Source of the DNA: Bacillota bacterium | GTDB taxonomy: Bacteria > Armatimonadota > Hebobacteria > Hebobacterales > Hebobacteraceae | Direction of reading: 5' to 3' | Assembly (NCBI GenBank): GCA_030668755.1 | Contig: DAOVEW010000009.1 | Location: 1 to 11,008, forward strand | Length of the DNA: 11,008 nucleotides | Shown here: positions 1 to 6,288 of the stretch, piece by piece | Layout: every line of letters starts with the position of its first letter | Numbering within the stretch: position 1 is the first letter of the stretch | The notes under the pieces: model-generated | The model's database searches: none | Told to the model about the DNA's origin: nothing | What the model saw: only the letters and a program-made list of their open reading frames with translations | Made by a program: the position numbers and the translations under genes

Positions 1-1
1 C

Positions 2-646
2 ATCGGCACCAACTCCACCGCCGCCGATGCCGTCGAGATCCTGCCTCACGGCGAGGTGCACGGCAACATCACGGTCGGCGCCGGCGCCTGTGTGCCATCC
101 GCGTGTGTAGACAACAGCGGCACGATCACCGGCGACATAACGGCGTTGGACGTCCCCGTTCTGCTGCCGAGCGTCGGCTCCATTCCTGCGGGCGTGACCG
201 AGCTGGGCGATGTCTGGCTCGATACTAGTGACGAGCTGGTGCTGGGCGCGGGCGCCTATCACATGACCGACCTGGACATGTTCGGCAACGCCCAGATTAC
301 CTGCAACGGCAAAGTCGTGATTTACATGGACCAGGCCTCTGACGGCGCGACCCCTGACATACGCATCGGGGGCAACGGCATTGTAAACACATCGCAGATT
401 CCGGCGAACCTGGTCCTCTACTGCTGCGACGATGTCGTGAGCATCACCATCAGCGGGAACGCGACGCTCTACGGGGGCATCTACGCCCCCAGGGCCGATG
501 TCGTGCTCAACTCTGGCGAGGTGTATGGCTCTGTCGTCGCCCACACAGTGACGATGAACGGAGCGAACTCGCACCTCCACTACGATGAGGCGCTTCGCGA
601 TCACGCCAGCCCACATGCGGTGATTCACTCGTGGGAGGTTCTGTAG
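2..646 (+). CDS. C-terminal part of a DUF7305/PilX-type exported protein (5' end outside window)
   Basis: The frame is open from base 2 to the TAG at 644-646, giving 214 residues with no start needed inside the window; the GTG at 56 is an internal codon, because the reading upstream (IGTNSTAADAVEILPHGE) continues the same pattern. The protein is rich in Gly, Asn, Val and Thr and has short repeats of the 'G.I....' and 'NGNA..YG.I.AP.A.V.LNG' kind, typical of a right-handed beta-helix. It ends in a LHYDEALR-like motif that I associate with the DUF7305 domain found at the C-terminus of PilX-like pilus-assembly or surface proteins. Two vicinal cysteines (YCCDD) and CVPSACVD could form disulfides, in line with an exported protein. 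A pilus/surface role is a family inference. The N-terminal prepilin-like part, if present, would lie to the left. The 241-bp gap to the next gene holds only short GC-rich palindromes (for example CTCGGCCGAG at 715-724) and no convincing promoter. Confidence 0.72.
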   Translation: MGTNSTAADAVEILPHGEVHGNITVGAGACVPSACVDNSGTITGDITALDVPVLLPSVGSIPAGVTELGDVWLDTSDELVLGAGAYHMTDLDMFGNAQITCNGKVVIYMDQASDGATPDIRIGGNGIVNTSQIPANLVLYCCDDVVSITISGNATLYGGIYAPRADVVLNSGEVYGSVVAHTVTMNGANSHLHYDEALRDHASPHAVIHSWEVL

Positions 647-887
647 CCCGCGGGCAGCGGGGCGCCTCGGCGCGGGGTTAACCGTCATAGGAGCGCGGCG
701 GTGAGGTGAGGGCACTCGGCCGAGCCGAAGGCTTGGCTGAGGTTGGGAGTCCCGTTTGCCCGACGGCCTCCCCCGCGCTCCTGCATCCAGACCACGGCAC
801 GGCCGCAGGTCTTTGCCGCGCCAATGGGTAAGCTTAAGCCTCCGGGCGGCCCGCAGGGCGCGCCTAACATCGCGTGGAGGAGAACCA

Positions 888-2027
888 GTGAAACGCGTTC
901 GCATCGGCATCGTCGGAGTGATGAATCGCGGGGGATACTTCGTCGAGGAGTTTCACAAGAACGTACCGGACGCGGTTGTCGTCGCCGGCATGGACGTGCG
1001 CGAGGAGCATCTGGATCGCTTTCGGGAGGCCGTGGGCGGCGATGTCTTCGTGACCAAGGACCATCGGGAGCTCATCGAGCGCCCCGACGTCGAGGCGGTG
1101 GTGGTCGCGAGCCCCGACCGCTTCCATGAGGAGCAGGGGCTGGCCGTGCTGGCGGCCGGGAAGCACCTGCTGCTGGAGAAGCCGATGGCGATCACGGTCG
1201 AGGGGTGCGACCGGCTGCTCGCCGCGCACAAGAAGGTGGGGATGGTGTTCGCGCTGGGGCTGACTATGCGCTACATGCCGATGATCCAGACGATGAAGCA
1301 GATCATCGCCCGCGGCGACATCGGCGAGGCCAAGGCCTATTGGTGCAATCACTACGTCGGAAAAGGCGGGCACTTCTACTTCCACGACTGGCACGCGGTG
1401 CGGGAGGACACGACCGGGCTGCTGCTCCAGAAGGGCACGCATGACCTCGACTTGATGCACTACCTGACGGGGGAGTTCACCAAGCGGGTGGCGGCGTTCG
1501 GGAGCCTGGACTACTTCGGCGGCGACAAGCCCGATGACCTGCACTGCCCCGACTGCCCGGAGAAGGATACGTGCCCGGAGGCCCAGCTCGGCGACTGGCC
1601 GCGCCACTTCCAGCTCTGCGCGTTTCGGAAGGAAGTGGATGTGGAGGACAACCACGTCGTCATCGCTGAACTGGAGAACGGAATCAAGGCGGCCTACCAG
1701 GAGTGCCACTTCACGCCGGACTACCACCGCGATCACATCATCATCGGCACGAAGGGGCGCCTGTGGAACGACGAGCTGACGGATACCGTACGAGTGAAGA
1801 CGCGCAACGGCGACGCCGACGCGGTCTATCACATCAAGGGCGGCGAGGCCGAGCACGGCGGCGGTGACCCGCGGATGTGTCGGGACTTCATCCGCGCCAT
1901 CCGAGACGGCCGAGAGATGCTCACCGATCCGCTGTCAGGACGGATGGCGGTGGCGGCAGGGGTCGCCGCGCATGAGTCGCTGCGCAACGGCGGCAAGGTC
2001 GTTGAGGTCAATTGGCCCGCAGTGTAA
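888..2027 (+). CDS. Gfo/Idh/MocA family NAD(P)-dependent oxidoreductase with four-Cys insert
   Basis: This 379-aa protein fits the family in length and layout. An N-terminal Rossmann fold starts at KRVRIGIVG and carries the EKP signature (LLLEKPMAI, E97-P99) that binds cofactor and substrate. A C-terminal alpha/beta domain holds QKGTHDLDLMHYLTG (H185, D186), in the place of the catalytic His/Asp. The likely reaction is NAD(P)-linked oxidation or reduction of a sugar or inositol derivative in the cytoplasm; the substrate cannot be read from the sequence. I chose GTG at 888 because GGAGGAG (876-882) lies 5 nt upstream and the Rossmann fold begins straight after; the longer open frame to 756 is low-complexity and unlike the family. 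Oddities: the middle Gly of GxGxxG is Met (GVMNRG, residues 10-15), and residues 217-245 hold Cys220, Cys223, Cys229 and Cys244, a CxxC-x5-C insert also known in some relatives. A second family member starts at 10233. Confidence 0.93.
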   Translation: MKRVRIGIVGVMNRGGYFVEEFHKNVPDAVVVAGMDVREEHLDRFREAVGGDVFVTKDHRELIERPDVEAVVVASPDRFHEEQGLAVLAAGKHLLLEKPMAITVEGCDRLLAAHKKVGMVFALGLTMRYMPMIQTMKQIIARGDIGEAKAYWCNHYVGKGGHFYFHDWHAVREDTTGLLLQKGTHDLDLMHYLTGEFTKRVAAFGSLDYFGGDKPDDLHCPDCPEKDTCPEAQLGDWPRHFQLCAFRKEVDVEDNHVVIAELENGIKAAYQECHFTPDYHRDHIIIGTKGRLWNDELTDTVRVKTRNGDADAVYHIKGGEAEHGGGDPRMCRDFIRAIRDGREMLTDPLSGRMAVAAGVAAHESLRNGGKVVEVNWPAV

Positions 2028-2094
2028 GCGCATGCCCGCTCAGGGAAGACGCGAGGTCCTGCCGGACCCAAGCTCTCAAGAGAAGCGGGTTAGG

Positions 2095-2547
2095 CTACTC
2101 GCGGGTGTAGAACTCCTCGAGGTTGTAGTAGCTGTAGGCGCCTTCGTTGATGATCTCGCCGCTCTCGCCGATGCGCCAGCGGCGGTCCTCTTGCAGGGCG
2201 GGCTGTATGCGGACGCCGTTCGAGATGTCGTCGCGCAGGATGAGTGTATCGCCCTCGGTGCGCCAGTTACCCTCGTTGACGAAGTCGCTGCTTTGCCACT
2301 GATAGCGGCCGTTGGACTGAAGGGTGAGGGTACTCGGTTCCTTCTGAAGACGCGCGCGGGCCTCGGCGAGCGAGTATCCGCGCTGGCTCGACTCCCGCTT
2401 CCCTTCTATCAGGCGAACATCGGCGCGGTAGGTGCCGGCGAGGTCGGCGCCGGCGCAGCCCGTAAGAGCAACGACTGGCAGGAGACAAGCTCCTGCCGAA
2501 CAGAACAGTGCGAGCAGGGCAGCAGGCCGGGCGGGCGAGTGGCGCAT
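2095..2547 (-). CDS. Small lipoprotein, possible lipocalin-like beta-barrel
   Basis: This 150-aa protein begins with a classical lipoprotein signal: basic n-region (MRHSPARP), hydrophobic core, and lipobox LTGC with the lipidated cysteine at residue 31. The mature part of about 120 residues contains GTYRADV, then LTLQSNGRYQW, NEGNWRTEGDTLIL and a Tyr-rich end (YSYYNLEEFYTRE). The pattern 'GTY ... L.L..NG.Y ... GNW...GD.L.L' recalls small lipocalin-like beta-barrels, but I cannot assign a named family. Start: ATG at 2547 (minus), with AGAGG 10 nt upstream. The frame runs open further upstream, but that extension is proline- and arginine-rich and reads through the neighbouring korB-like remnant out of frame. 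The gene is convergent with the oxidoreductase before it (67-bp gap containing the GGTCC/GGACC hairpin at 2055-2068). Function unknown; envelope location is well supported by the lipobox. Confidence 0.82.
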   Translation of the reverse strand: MRHSPARPAALLALFCSAGACLLPVVALTGCAGADLAGTYRADVRLIEGKRESSQRGYSLAEARARLQKEPSTLTLQSNGRYQWQSSDFVNEGNWRTEGDTLILRDDISNGVRIQPALQEDRRWRIGESGEIINEGAYSYYNLEEFYTRE

Positions 2548-2645
2548 TGGAAGAGTTCCTCTCTGCAACTCGTTCGATGGGTTGGAGCGGAAGCCCTCGT
2601 GCGTCGCCGATGGAAGGCAGCAGAGATCAGTCTGCCCGCCTGCAG

Positions 2646-2834
2646 TCAGGTGTACTGGGTGACGAGGGGTCCTTTCTGGAGGACGGGGAGGTAGGATTCG
2701 AACGTGGGGCGGTCGTGCTTGTAGATGATGCCGATGGGGATTTCGTCGCCCCATTTGAAGGCGATTTCCAGGGCCTTGTCGCGGTCGGTTGGGTCATGTG
2801 AGTCGTCGCTGGACGTGACGCGCTCGCGGGACCA
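2646..2834 (-). pseudogene. C-terminal remnant of 2-oxoacid:ferredoxin oxidoreductase beta subunit (KorB/PorB-like)
   Basis: Read on the minus strand, the frame ending at the TGA in 2646-2648 encodes about 63 residues. These include RVTSSDDSHDPTDRDKALEI, then WGDEIPIGIIYKHDRPTFES and LPVLQKGPLVTQYT. They match, from memory, the extreme C-terminus of beta subunits of 2-oxoglutarate/2-oxoacid:ferredoxin oxidoreductases (pattern HDPTDR...A...WGD.IPIG..Y...RPTFE..LPVL..GPLV.Q). These thiamine-diphosphate enzymes form acyl-CoA while reducing ferredoxin. The thiamine-binding N-terminal two thirds or more is missing: upstream of W (2832-2834) the frame becomes unrelated Arg/Pro/His-rich text and meets a TAA at 2904-2906, overlapping tsaD. 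The remaining codons have the same high-GC third positions as intact genes and no internal stop, so the loss looks recent, or the point is an assembly junction. The remnant lies 98 bp upstream of the lipoprotein start on the same strand. The right boundary is approximate. Confidence 0.72.
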
Positions 2835-2900
2835 CCGTCTCCTGGAGGTGCTTCGGGGCAGCGGCAGGTGGGGCTGGTGGCGCAGTTGAAGTCCAGTGCC

Positions 2901-3923
2901 ATGTTAACACTGGGCATAGAATCGAGCTGCGACGAGACGGCGGCGGCTGTAGTGGAAGGGCCGGACGACGCCGGCGTGACGCTGGTGTCCAACGTGGTCG
3001 CCTCGCAGGACGATCTGCACGCGCAGTTCGGCGGCATCGTGCCGGAGGTGGCCTCTCGACGACATATCGAGATGATCGTGCCGGTGGTTCGAGAGGCGAT
3101 TGAACGCGCCGGTGTGGGCTGGTCCGATCTCGACGCGGTTGCAGTCACCAGGGGCCCGGGCCTGATCGGCTCCCTCGTAGTTGGCATGGCTGCGGCGAAG
3201 GGGCTCGCCGAGGCGCGGGGGCTGCCACTGGTTGGCATCCACCACCTGGAGGGCCATATCTACAGCGCCGCGATCGGCCGCGCTCTCCCGCTGCCCGCGA
3301 TCGCGCTGATCGCGTCGGGGGGACACTCGCACCTGGCGCTTGTCCGAGACCACGGCGCTTACGAGGTGCTCGGCCGGACGCGCGACGATGCGCCGGGCGA
3401 GGCCTTCGACAAGGGAGCGCGGCTGCTCGGCCTCCCGTATCCCGGGGGGCCGCAGCTCGCGGCGCTTGCCGACTCGTACGAAGGACGAGTGCAGCCCATG
3501 CCGCGGGCACGAATCCCCGACTCGCTGGATTTCAGCTTCAGCGGGGTGAAGACGGCCCTCGCGCGGCTGGTGCGCGAGAAGGGGCTTCGGGAGGGGGAAC
3601 GAGCGCGGATTGCCGCAGCCTATCAGGAATCCATCGCGCTCTCACTGGCCGAGCGCACGGTGCAGGCGGCCGACGAGGTCGGTCCCTATCCGATTCTGGC
3701 GGTCGGCGGGGTCGCCCGCAACCGACGGCTGCGAGAGCTGCTGGCGGAGCGCGCTGAGGGAGCAGGGCTGCGCGTGCACTTCGCGGATCCGAGATTCTGC
3801 ACCGACAATGGTGCGATGGTGGCCGCGGCCGGCGCGTACAAGTTCGCACGACGAGGGCCCGATGACGCGGACCTGGATTGCCATGCTAACTTGCCTCTCG
3901 AGAGCTGGTCGGATGGCTGTTGA
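2901..3923 (+). CDS. tsaD: tRNA N6-adenosine threonylcarbamoyltransferase TsaD
   Basis: This 340-aa protein is a full-length TsaD (Gcp/Kae1/YgjD family). It transfers the threonylcarbamoyl group to A37 of ANN-decoding tRNAs (t6A), working in bacteria with TsaB, TsaE and the TsaC/TsaC2 product. Visible signatures are the N-terminal LGIESSCDETAAAVV, GPGLIGSLVVG, the metal-binding HHLEGH (H115, H119), ASGGHSHL (139-145), the long nucleotide-binding stretch DDAPGEAFDKGARLLGLPYP, FSFSGVKTAL, VGGVARNRRLREL and TDNGAMVAAAG with metal ligand D302. I chose ATG 2901 because the family begins with this motif; an in-frame GTG at 2868 would add 11 unusual residues. Neither start has a well-placed Shine-Dalgarno sequence: GGAGG at 2844-2848 is 19 nt before the GTG and 52 nt before the ATG. 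This absence coincides with the truncated korB-like remnant directly upstream, suggesting that native upstream sequence was lost. No tsaB, tsaE or rimI homologue is next to it. Confidence 0.96.
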   Translation: MLTLGIESSCDETAAAVVEGPDDAGVTLVSNVVASQDDLHAQFGGIVPEVASRRHIEMIVPVVREAIERAGVGWSDLDAVAVTRGPGLIGSLVVGMAAAKGLAEARGLPLVGIHHLEGHIYSAAIGRALPLPAIALIASGGHSHLALVRDHGAYEVLGRTRDDAPGEAFDKGARLLGLPYPGGPQLAALADSYEGRVQPMPRARIPDSLDFSFSGVKTALARLVREKGLREGERARIAAAYQESIALSLAERTVQAADEVGPYPILAVGGVARNRRLRELLAERAEGAGLRVHFADPRFCTDNGAMVAAAGAYKFARRGPDDADLDCHANLPLESWSDGC

Positions 3924-4024
3924 GGAGCGGCGGCCGACGACGCAGGCGTGAAGCGTGGCAATGCCAAGGTCAAAGCACGGTGTAAGCGTGAGGAAGAAAA
4001 ACGCAGATGCGTGCATAAAGAGGG

Positions 4025-4053
4025 TTGTCAATTCCGAATTCATATGGTATACT
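4025..4053 (+). promoter_or_regulatory. Near-consensus sigma-70 promoter for the small ORF and sigma-factor region
   Basis: TTGTCA (4025-4030) and TATACT (4048-4053) are separated by exactly 17 nt, each matching the sigma-70 consensus in five of six positions. The surrounding 70 bp are locally AT-rich compared with the rest of the window, which favours a genuine promoter. The predicted start near 4060 leaves an 18-nt leader with AGGAG (4065-4069) just before the ATG at 4078. It may also serve the sigma-factor gene at 4351, as no other promoter is visible between the two. Confidence 0.75.
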
Positions 4054-4077
4054 CCGCCGCCGATAGGAGAAGACGGG

Positions 4078-4287
4078 ATGAACGGGTCAGCCGATTCATC
4101 GCACTATCCCGAGCTCTCCGATGTACTGAGGATGGCAAGAGCGGCCTCGCAGGCCAGGGCGAGGCGGGCCGGTCATCGTCATTCAACTCCTCTCCTCACC
4201 CCGACTCCGCGCTGCGCGCGAGGAGCGGCGCTGTGCGGCAGCGACGGTCGGCCGGTGAGCAAACCCCGAAGCGAGGTCCGCGCCTAA
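4078..4287 (+). CDS. Small 69-aa protein of unknown function
   Basis: An ATG at 4078 is preceded by AGGAG (4065-4069, 8-nt spacer) and by the strong promoter at 4025-4053, so translation initiation is well supported even though the product is not recognised. The first half (MNGSADSSHYPELSDVLRMA and the following Arg/Ala-rich residues) could form a short basic helix. The second half is Arg-, Pro- and Ser-rich with two cysteines, without a domain I know. It ends at the TAA in 4285-4287, 63 bp before the sigma-factor ATG. Possible roles are a regulator of the downstream sigma factor or a leader ORF; neither is shown. The second half has poor codon periodicity, so the 3' part could be a frameshifted or non-coding tail. 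The competing frame (3948-4409) lacks a comparable initiation signal. Confidence 0.45.
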   Translation: MNGSADSSHYPELSDVLRMARAASQARARRAGHRHSTPLLTPTPRCARGAALCGSDGRPVSKPRSEVRA

Positions 4288-4350
4288 AGAACATGTCCGA
4301 ACCGACGTGCCCGGAGTTTTTGGGTAACTATCACAGGAGCTGTCACAGCC

Positions 4351-4932
4351 ATGGATGCAGCAGTCGCTCACCAAGTATGGAACTACATCGGCATGTTGGG
4401 GGTGGATAGAGAGACCGCCCGCGACCTGTACCAGGAAGCAGAGACGGCCGTCTGGGAAGCTGCGGCGCACCGCGCGACGCGCGAGTGCAACAGCTATCTG
4501 GTCAAGACCGGCATTGGGGCGATCCGCCACTGGCTGCGCGACCGGTACTCCCTCGTGCGCATCCCCGGCTACCTGCACGACCGCGGGGAAGCAGGGAAGC
4601 ACATGAAGACGATCGTGCCTCTGGAGAACATGCACGAGACTGTGGGGCACCGGTTCGAAGACGATCTGCTGGACCAGCTGGATGTGACCAGTCGCCGGCA
4701 GAAAGTCCTCACCATCCTGCCCAAGCTCACGCGTGCGGAGCGCGAGGTGATGGAGGCGCTGCTCTCCGGGCAGAACATCCGGGAGATAGCGCGTCGCCGC
4801 AAGGTTCGGGTGGGGTGCGTCTACGCGCAGCGCAGCAAGGCGATACTGAAGCTGCGCAAGCTTCTGGCCGAGGAGTCTGCAGCCGCGCCGGAGCGTGGGG
4901 CACGACGACAGGCGGCCGCCGCGGGCAGGTAG
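4351..4932 (+). CDS. Sigma-70 family RNA polymerase sigma factor (SigF/ECF-like, short)
   Basis: This 193-aa protein has two sigma-like regions. Residues 24-77 resemble region 2: ARDLYQEAETAVWEAA matches the 'DL.QEG...LWEA' core-binding helix, and GIGAIRHWLRDRYSLVRIP resembles the region 2.3-2.4/3.0 stretch of group 3 sigma factors. Residues 123-172 form region 4: LPKLTRAEREVMEALLSG, then the helix-turn-helix NIREIARRRKVRVGCVYAQR and a basic helix KAILKLRKLL for -35 contact. Region 3 is reduced to a short acidic linker (FEDDLLDQLD). It should direct core RNA polymerase to a specific promoter set in the cytoplasm. The ATG at 4351 has AGGAG at 4335-4339, an 11-nt spacer, which is slightly long. 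The gene is probably co-transcribed with the small ORF from the promoter at 4025. No anti-sigma factor with a typical membrane segment lies next to it. The subgroup is uncertain, and a phage-type positive control factor is an alternative. Confidence 0.82.
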   Translation: MDAAVAHQVWNYIGMLGVDRETARDLYQEAETAVWEAAAHRATRECNSYLVKTGIGAIRHWLRDRYSLVRIPGYLHDRGEAGKHMKTIVPLENMHETVGHRFEDDLLDQLDVTSRRQKVLTILPKLTRAEREVMEALLSGQNIREIARRRKVRVGCVYAQRSKAILKLRKLLAEESAAAPERGARRQAAAAGR

Positions 4933-4966
4933 GAGGGCTTCGCCGCTGGGGGGCAGCGGGGGTACG

Positions 4967-5284
4967 TCATTCGTCGCCGATAGACCCCCCGTCCGATGCA
5001 CCGGAACCGGCCATCAGATCGGAGAGCCACGGGGCGGGATCGGAGGAGACCGGCCGTGAGTCTCGAAGGCTCGGTCCGGTGCCGGGATAGAAGCAATCAT
5101 CACACTGGAACCCCCCCGCGCCAGATGGGAAAGCCAAGGCGGCTGACAACCGCCAGAGCGGTTTCCCGCACGTGCAGCAGCGGGCGACATCGCCCACCTC
5201 GGCGCTTCGGGCGTCGTCGAGCCCGGCATCTTTGCGGCCGCGCCGAGCCGGGGCTCTGCGCGGCAATGTCGCGGAACGTTTCAT
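4967..5284 (-). CDS. Small CxxC/CxxC putative zinc-ribbon protein
   Basis: This 105-aa protein of unknown function starts at ATG 5284 on the minus strand, with GAGGAAGGA directly before it (GAGG 5 nt from the ATG). The N-terminus (residues 1-30) is basic and low-complexity. The core is RCCTCGKPLWRLSAALAFP, a linker, then FQCDDCFYPGTGPSL, giving C36xxC39 and C61xxC64 spaced 21 residues apart, the layout of a structural zinc ribbon. Aromatic and proline residues between the knuckles support a real fold rather than a random frame. The acidic C-terminal tail (SGASDGGSIGDE) is probably disordered. It is convergent with the sigma-factor gene, with a 34-bp gap. A shorter form starting at the GTG about 90 bp downstream is possible. 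The function and partner cannot be inferred. Confidence 0.55.
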   Translation of the reverse strand: MKRSATLPRRAPARRGRKDAGLDDARSAEVGDVARCCTCGKPLWRLSAALAFPSGAGGFQCDDCFYPGTGPSLRDSRPVSSDPAPWLSDLMAGSGASDGGSIGDE

Positions 5285-5383
5285 TCCTTCCTCACCAACG
5301 CGAAGTATTCCTCAAATTGGCTGGAACTTCGCGTCCGGATTTCCCGTCTAAGCTGCGTGAATGATGCCCACCGGGGCTCAGCG

Positions 5384-5412
5384 TTGACACTGGCTCGGCT
5401 TTGTGTTAGACT
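5384..5412 (+). promoter_or_regulatory. Sigma-70 promoter of the RG-rich exported protein pair
   Basis: A perfect -35 hexamer TTGACA (5384-5389) is followed after exactly 17 nt by TAGACT (5407-5412), which matches TATAAT in four of six positions. Transcription would start around 5419, giving a leader of about 59 nt before the ATG at 5478. Spacing, orientation and distance to a very strong ribosome site all agree. Confidence 0.75.
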
Positions 5413-5442
5413 GCGGCCCAGCGCCCGGTGGACTCGTGTAAT

Positions 5443-5470
5443 GCCTCCAGAAGCGGGGGCGTAAGGAGGT
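5443..5470 (+). promoter_or_regulatory. Full-consensus Shine-Dalgarno with possible masking hairpin and mini-ORF in the leader
   Basis: AAGGAGGT (5463-5470) is a complete anti-16S match, 7 nt before the ATG at 5478. GCCTCC at 5443-5448 can pair with GGAGGT at 5465-5470 (six pairs including one G-U; 16-nt loop), which would cover the ribosome site. A seven-codon ORF, MPPEAGA, starts at ATG 5441 and ends with TAA at 5462-5464, overlapping the Shine-Dalgarno sequence. Its two prolines sit inside the masking strand. Regulation by unmasking is conceivable, but only the sequence complementarity is seen. Confidence 0.4.
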
Positions 5471-5477
5471 CGTCTGG

Positions 5478-6248
5478 ATGGGAAAGACGACTTGGACCTG
5501 GGCCGGTTTCGCTCTTCTGATCTGCATAGCCAGCCCGTGCGCGTGGGCCGTCGAGCGAGAGCTAGCAAGGGTCCGACTGGGAGATAAGGCGCTCGACTTG
5601 CTTGACAGGCCTGGCTATGGGGAGCCGGGATTCATCGGGCCTCTGGGCGCGATAAGCGTGGCGTCGCAGAGGGAGCGGCAGGCCCCTGCCGCGGCCAGGG
5701 GCGCGGGCGGACGCTCGGGTCCGGCTGGGCCGAGCGCTCGGGGAGGACGCGCGCGAGGAGCAGGGTCGCGTGCGCGAGGAGGTGCAATGGCTGGAGGTCA
5801 GGCGCGCGGCGTAGCCGTAGTGGGAAGCCGGGCGCAGACCCGTGGCGGGGCGGACGCCGCGGAACGCGGCATGTACTGGTACTACCGCCGGCATGGAGGC
5901 GCAGTGGTAGTGCTGACCCTGGACCTTGCGGGCGAGGTGCAGGCCATCACTCTGACCGGCAACATGCCCTATCCCGCGGGACGCACCACGCGCGGGACCG
6001 GGCTCACTAGCAGCTATATGGAGATCATTGCCCAGTACGGCTACCCGGACCAGATAGTCAGCGGTGGGACCGTGCTGGAACTCACATATGTAGACCACGG
6101 CGTACGTTTCACGCTGGATTCGATGCGGGTCACTGAGATCGCGATCGGTGCCCACATTGCAGCGGCCGCGGAGGTCGCGCCAGTGGTAGGTCCGGAGCCG
6201 CCTCCGCCCGCCGGGATGAGCGTCGAAGAGCTTCGCGGTTACCTGTAA
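5478..6248 (+). CDS. Exported YGxP-module protein A with Arg/Gly-rich insert
   Basis: A 256-aa protein with a clear signal peptide (hydrophobic residues 8-22, cleavage after AWA at residue 24), so it should be exported. Domains in order: a first short module RVRLGDKALDLLDRPGYGEPG (31-51; 'LG...LL.RP.YG.P'); an Arg/Gly/Ala-rich low-complexity insert at about 70-130 (repeats such as ARGG and RARGAG); then a folded domain, MYWYYRRHGGAVVVLTLDL, with the second module at 173-190 (GTGLTSSYMEIIAQYGYP), a strand pair LELTYVDHGVRFTLDSMRV, and a Pro-rich tail (PEPPPPAG). 'SY.E....YGYP' resembles the BamE/SmpA-like pattern 'lG.s..ev...yG.P', but I assign no family. The following gene (40 bp on) has the same architecture, so the pair probably arose by duplication and may work together outside the cytoplasm. 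Promoter and ribosome site are very strong, suggesting abundant product. Function unknown. Confidence 0.85.
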   Translation: MGKTTWTWAGFALLICIASPCAWAVERELARVRLGDKALDLLDRPGYGEPGFIGPLGAISVASQRERQAPAAARGAGGRSGPAGPSARGGRARGAGSRARGGAMAGGQARGVAVVGSRAQTRGGADAAERGMYWYYRRHGGAVVVLTLDLAGEVQAITLTGNMPYPAGRTTRGTGLTSSYMEIIAQYGYPDQIVSGGTVLELTYVDHGVRFTLDSMRVTEIAIGAHIAAAAEVAPVVGPEPPPPAGMSVEELRGYL

Positions 6249-6288
6249 AGCGCGGCGAGGGATGTCGCAGCGGGGAGAAAGACAGCCG

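Noticed and set aside
647..887. Possible riboswitch or structured leader in the GC-rich gap before the first oxidoreductase
   Set aside because: Only short palindromes are visible and no known riboswitch core could be matched.
864..1856. Long minus-strand open frame (330 codons) opposite the first oxidoreductase
   Set aside because: It mirrors a well-supported oxidoreductase in a high-GC region where stops are rare; it has no recognisable domain.
2035..2089. Possible bidirectional terminator between the oxidoreductase and the lipoprotein (CCCGCT/AGCGGG around GGTCC/GGACC)
   Set aside because: The stems are short and no T-run follows on either strand, so a terminator call is not supported.
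3996..4012. Minus-strand hairpin ACGCA/TGCGT followed by a T-run
   Set aside because: The stem is only 4-5 bp with a 2-4 nt loop and no minus-strand gene ends nearby; likely chance.
4331..4348. TCACAG direct repeat and ACAG/CTGT inverted repeat around the sigma-factor ribosome site
   Set aside because: Too short to separate from chance; no other copy is seen in the window to support an operator.
3948..4409. Plus-strand open frame of 153 codons overlapping the small ORF and sigma-factor start
   Set aside because: It reads through the promoter at 4025-4053, lacks an appropriate ribosome site and has low-complexity Arg/Ser-rich content.
5281..5568. Minus-strand open frame of 95 codons overlapping the start of protein A by an antisense stretch
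   Set aside because: It crosses the promoter and signal-peptide region of protein A, has mixed codon use and no domain; only its ATGA overlap with the CxxC gene is notable.
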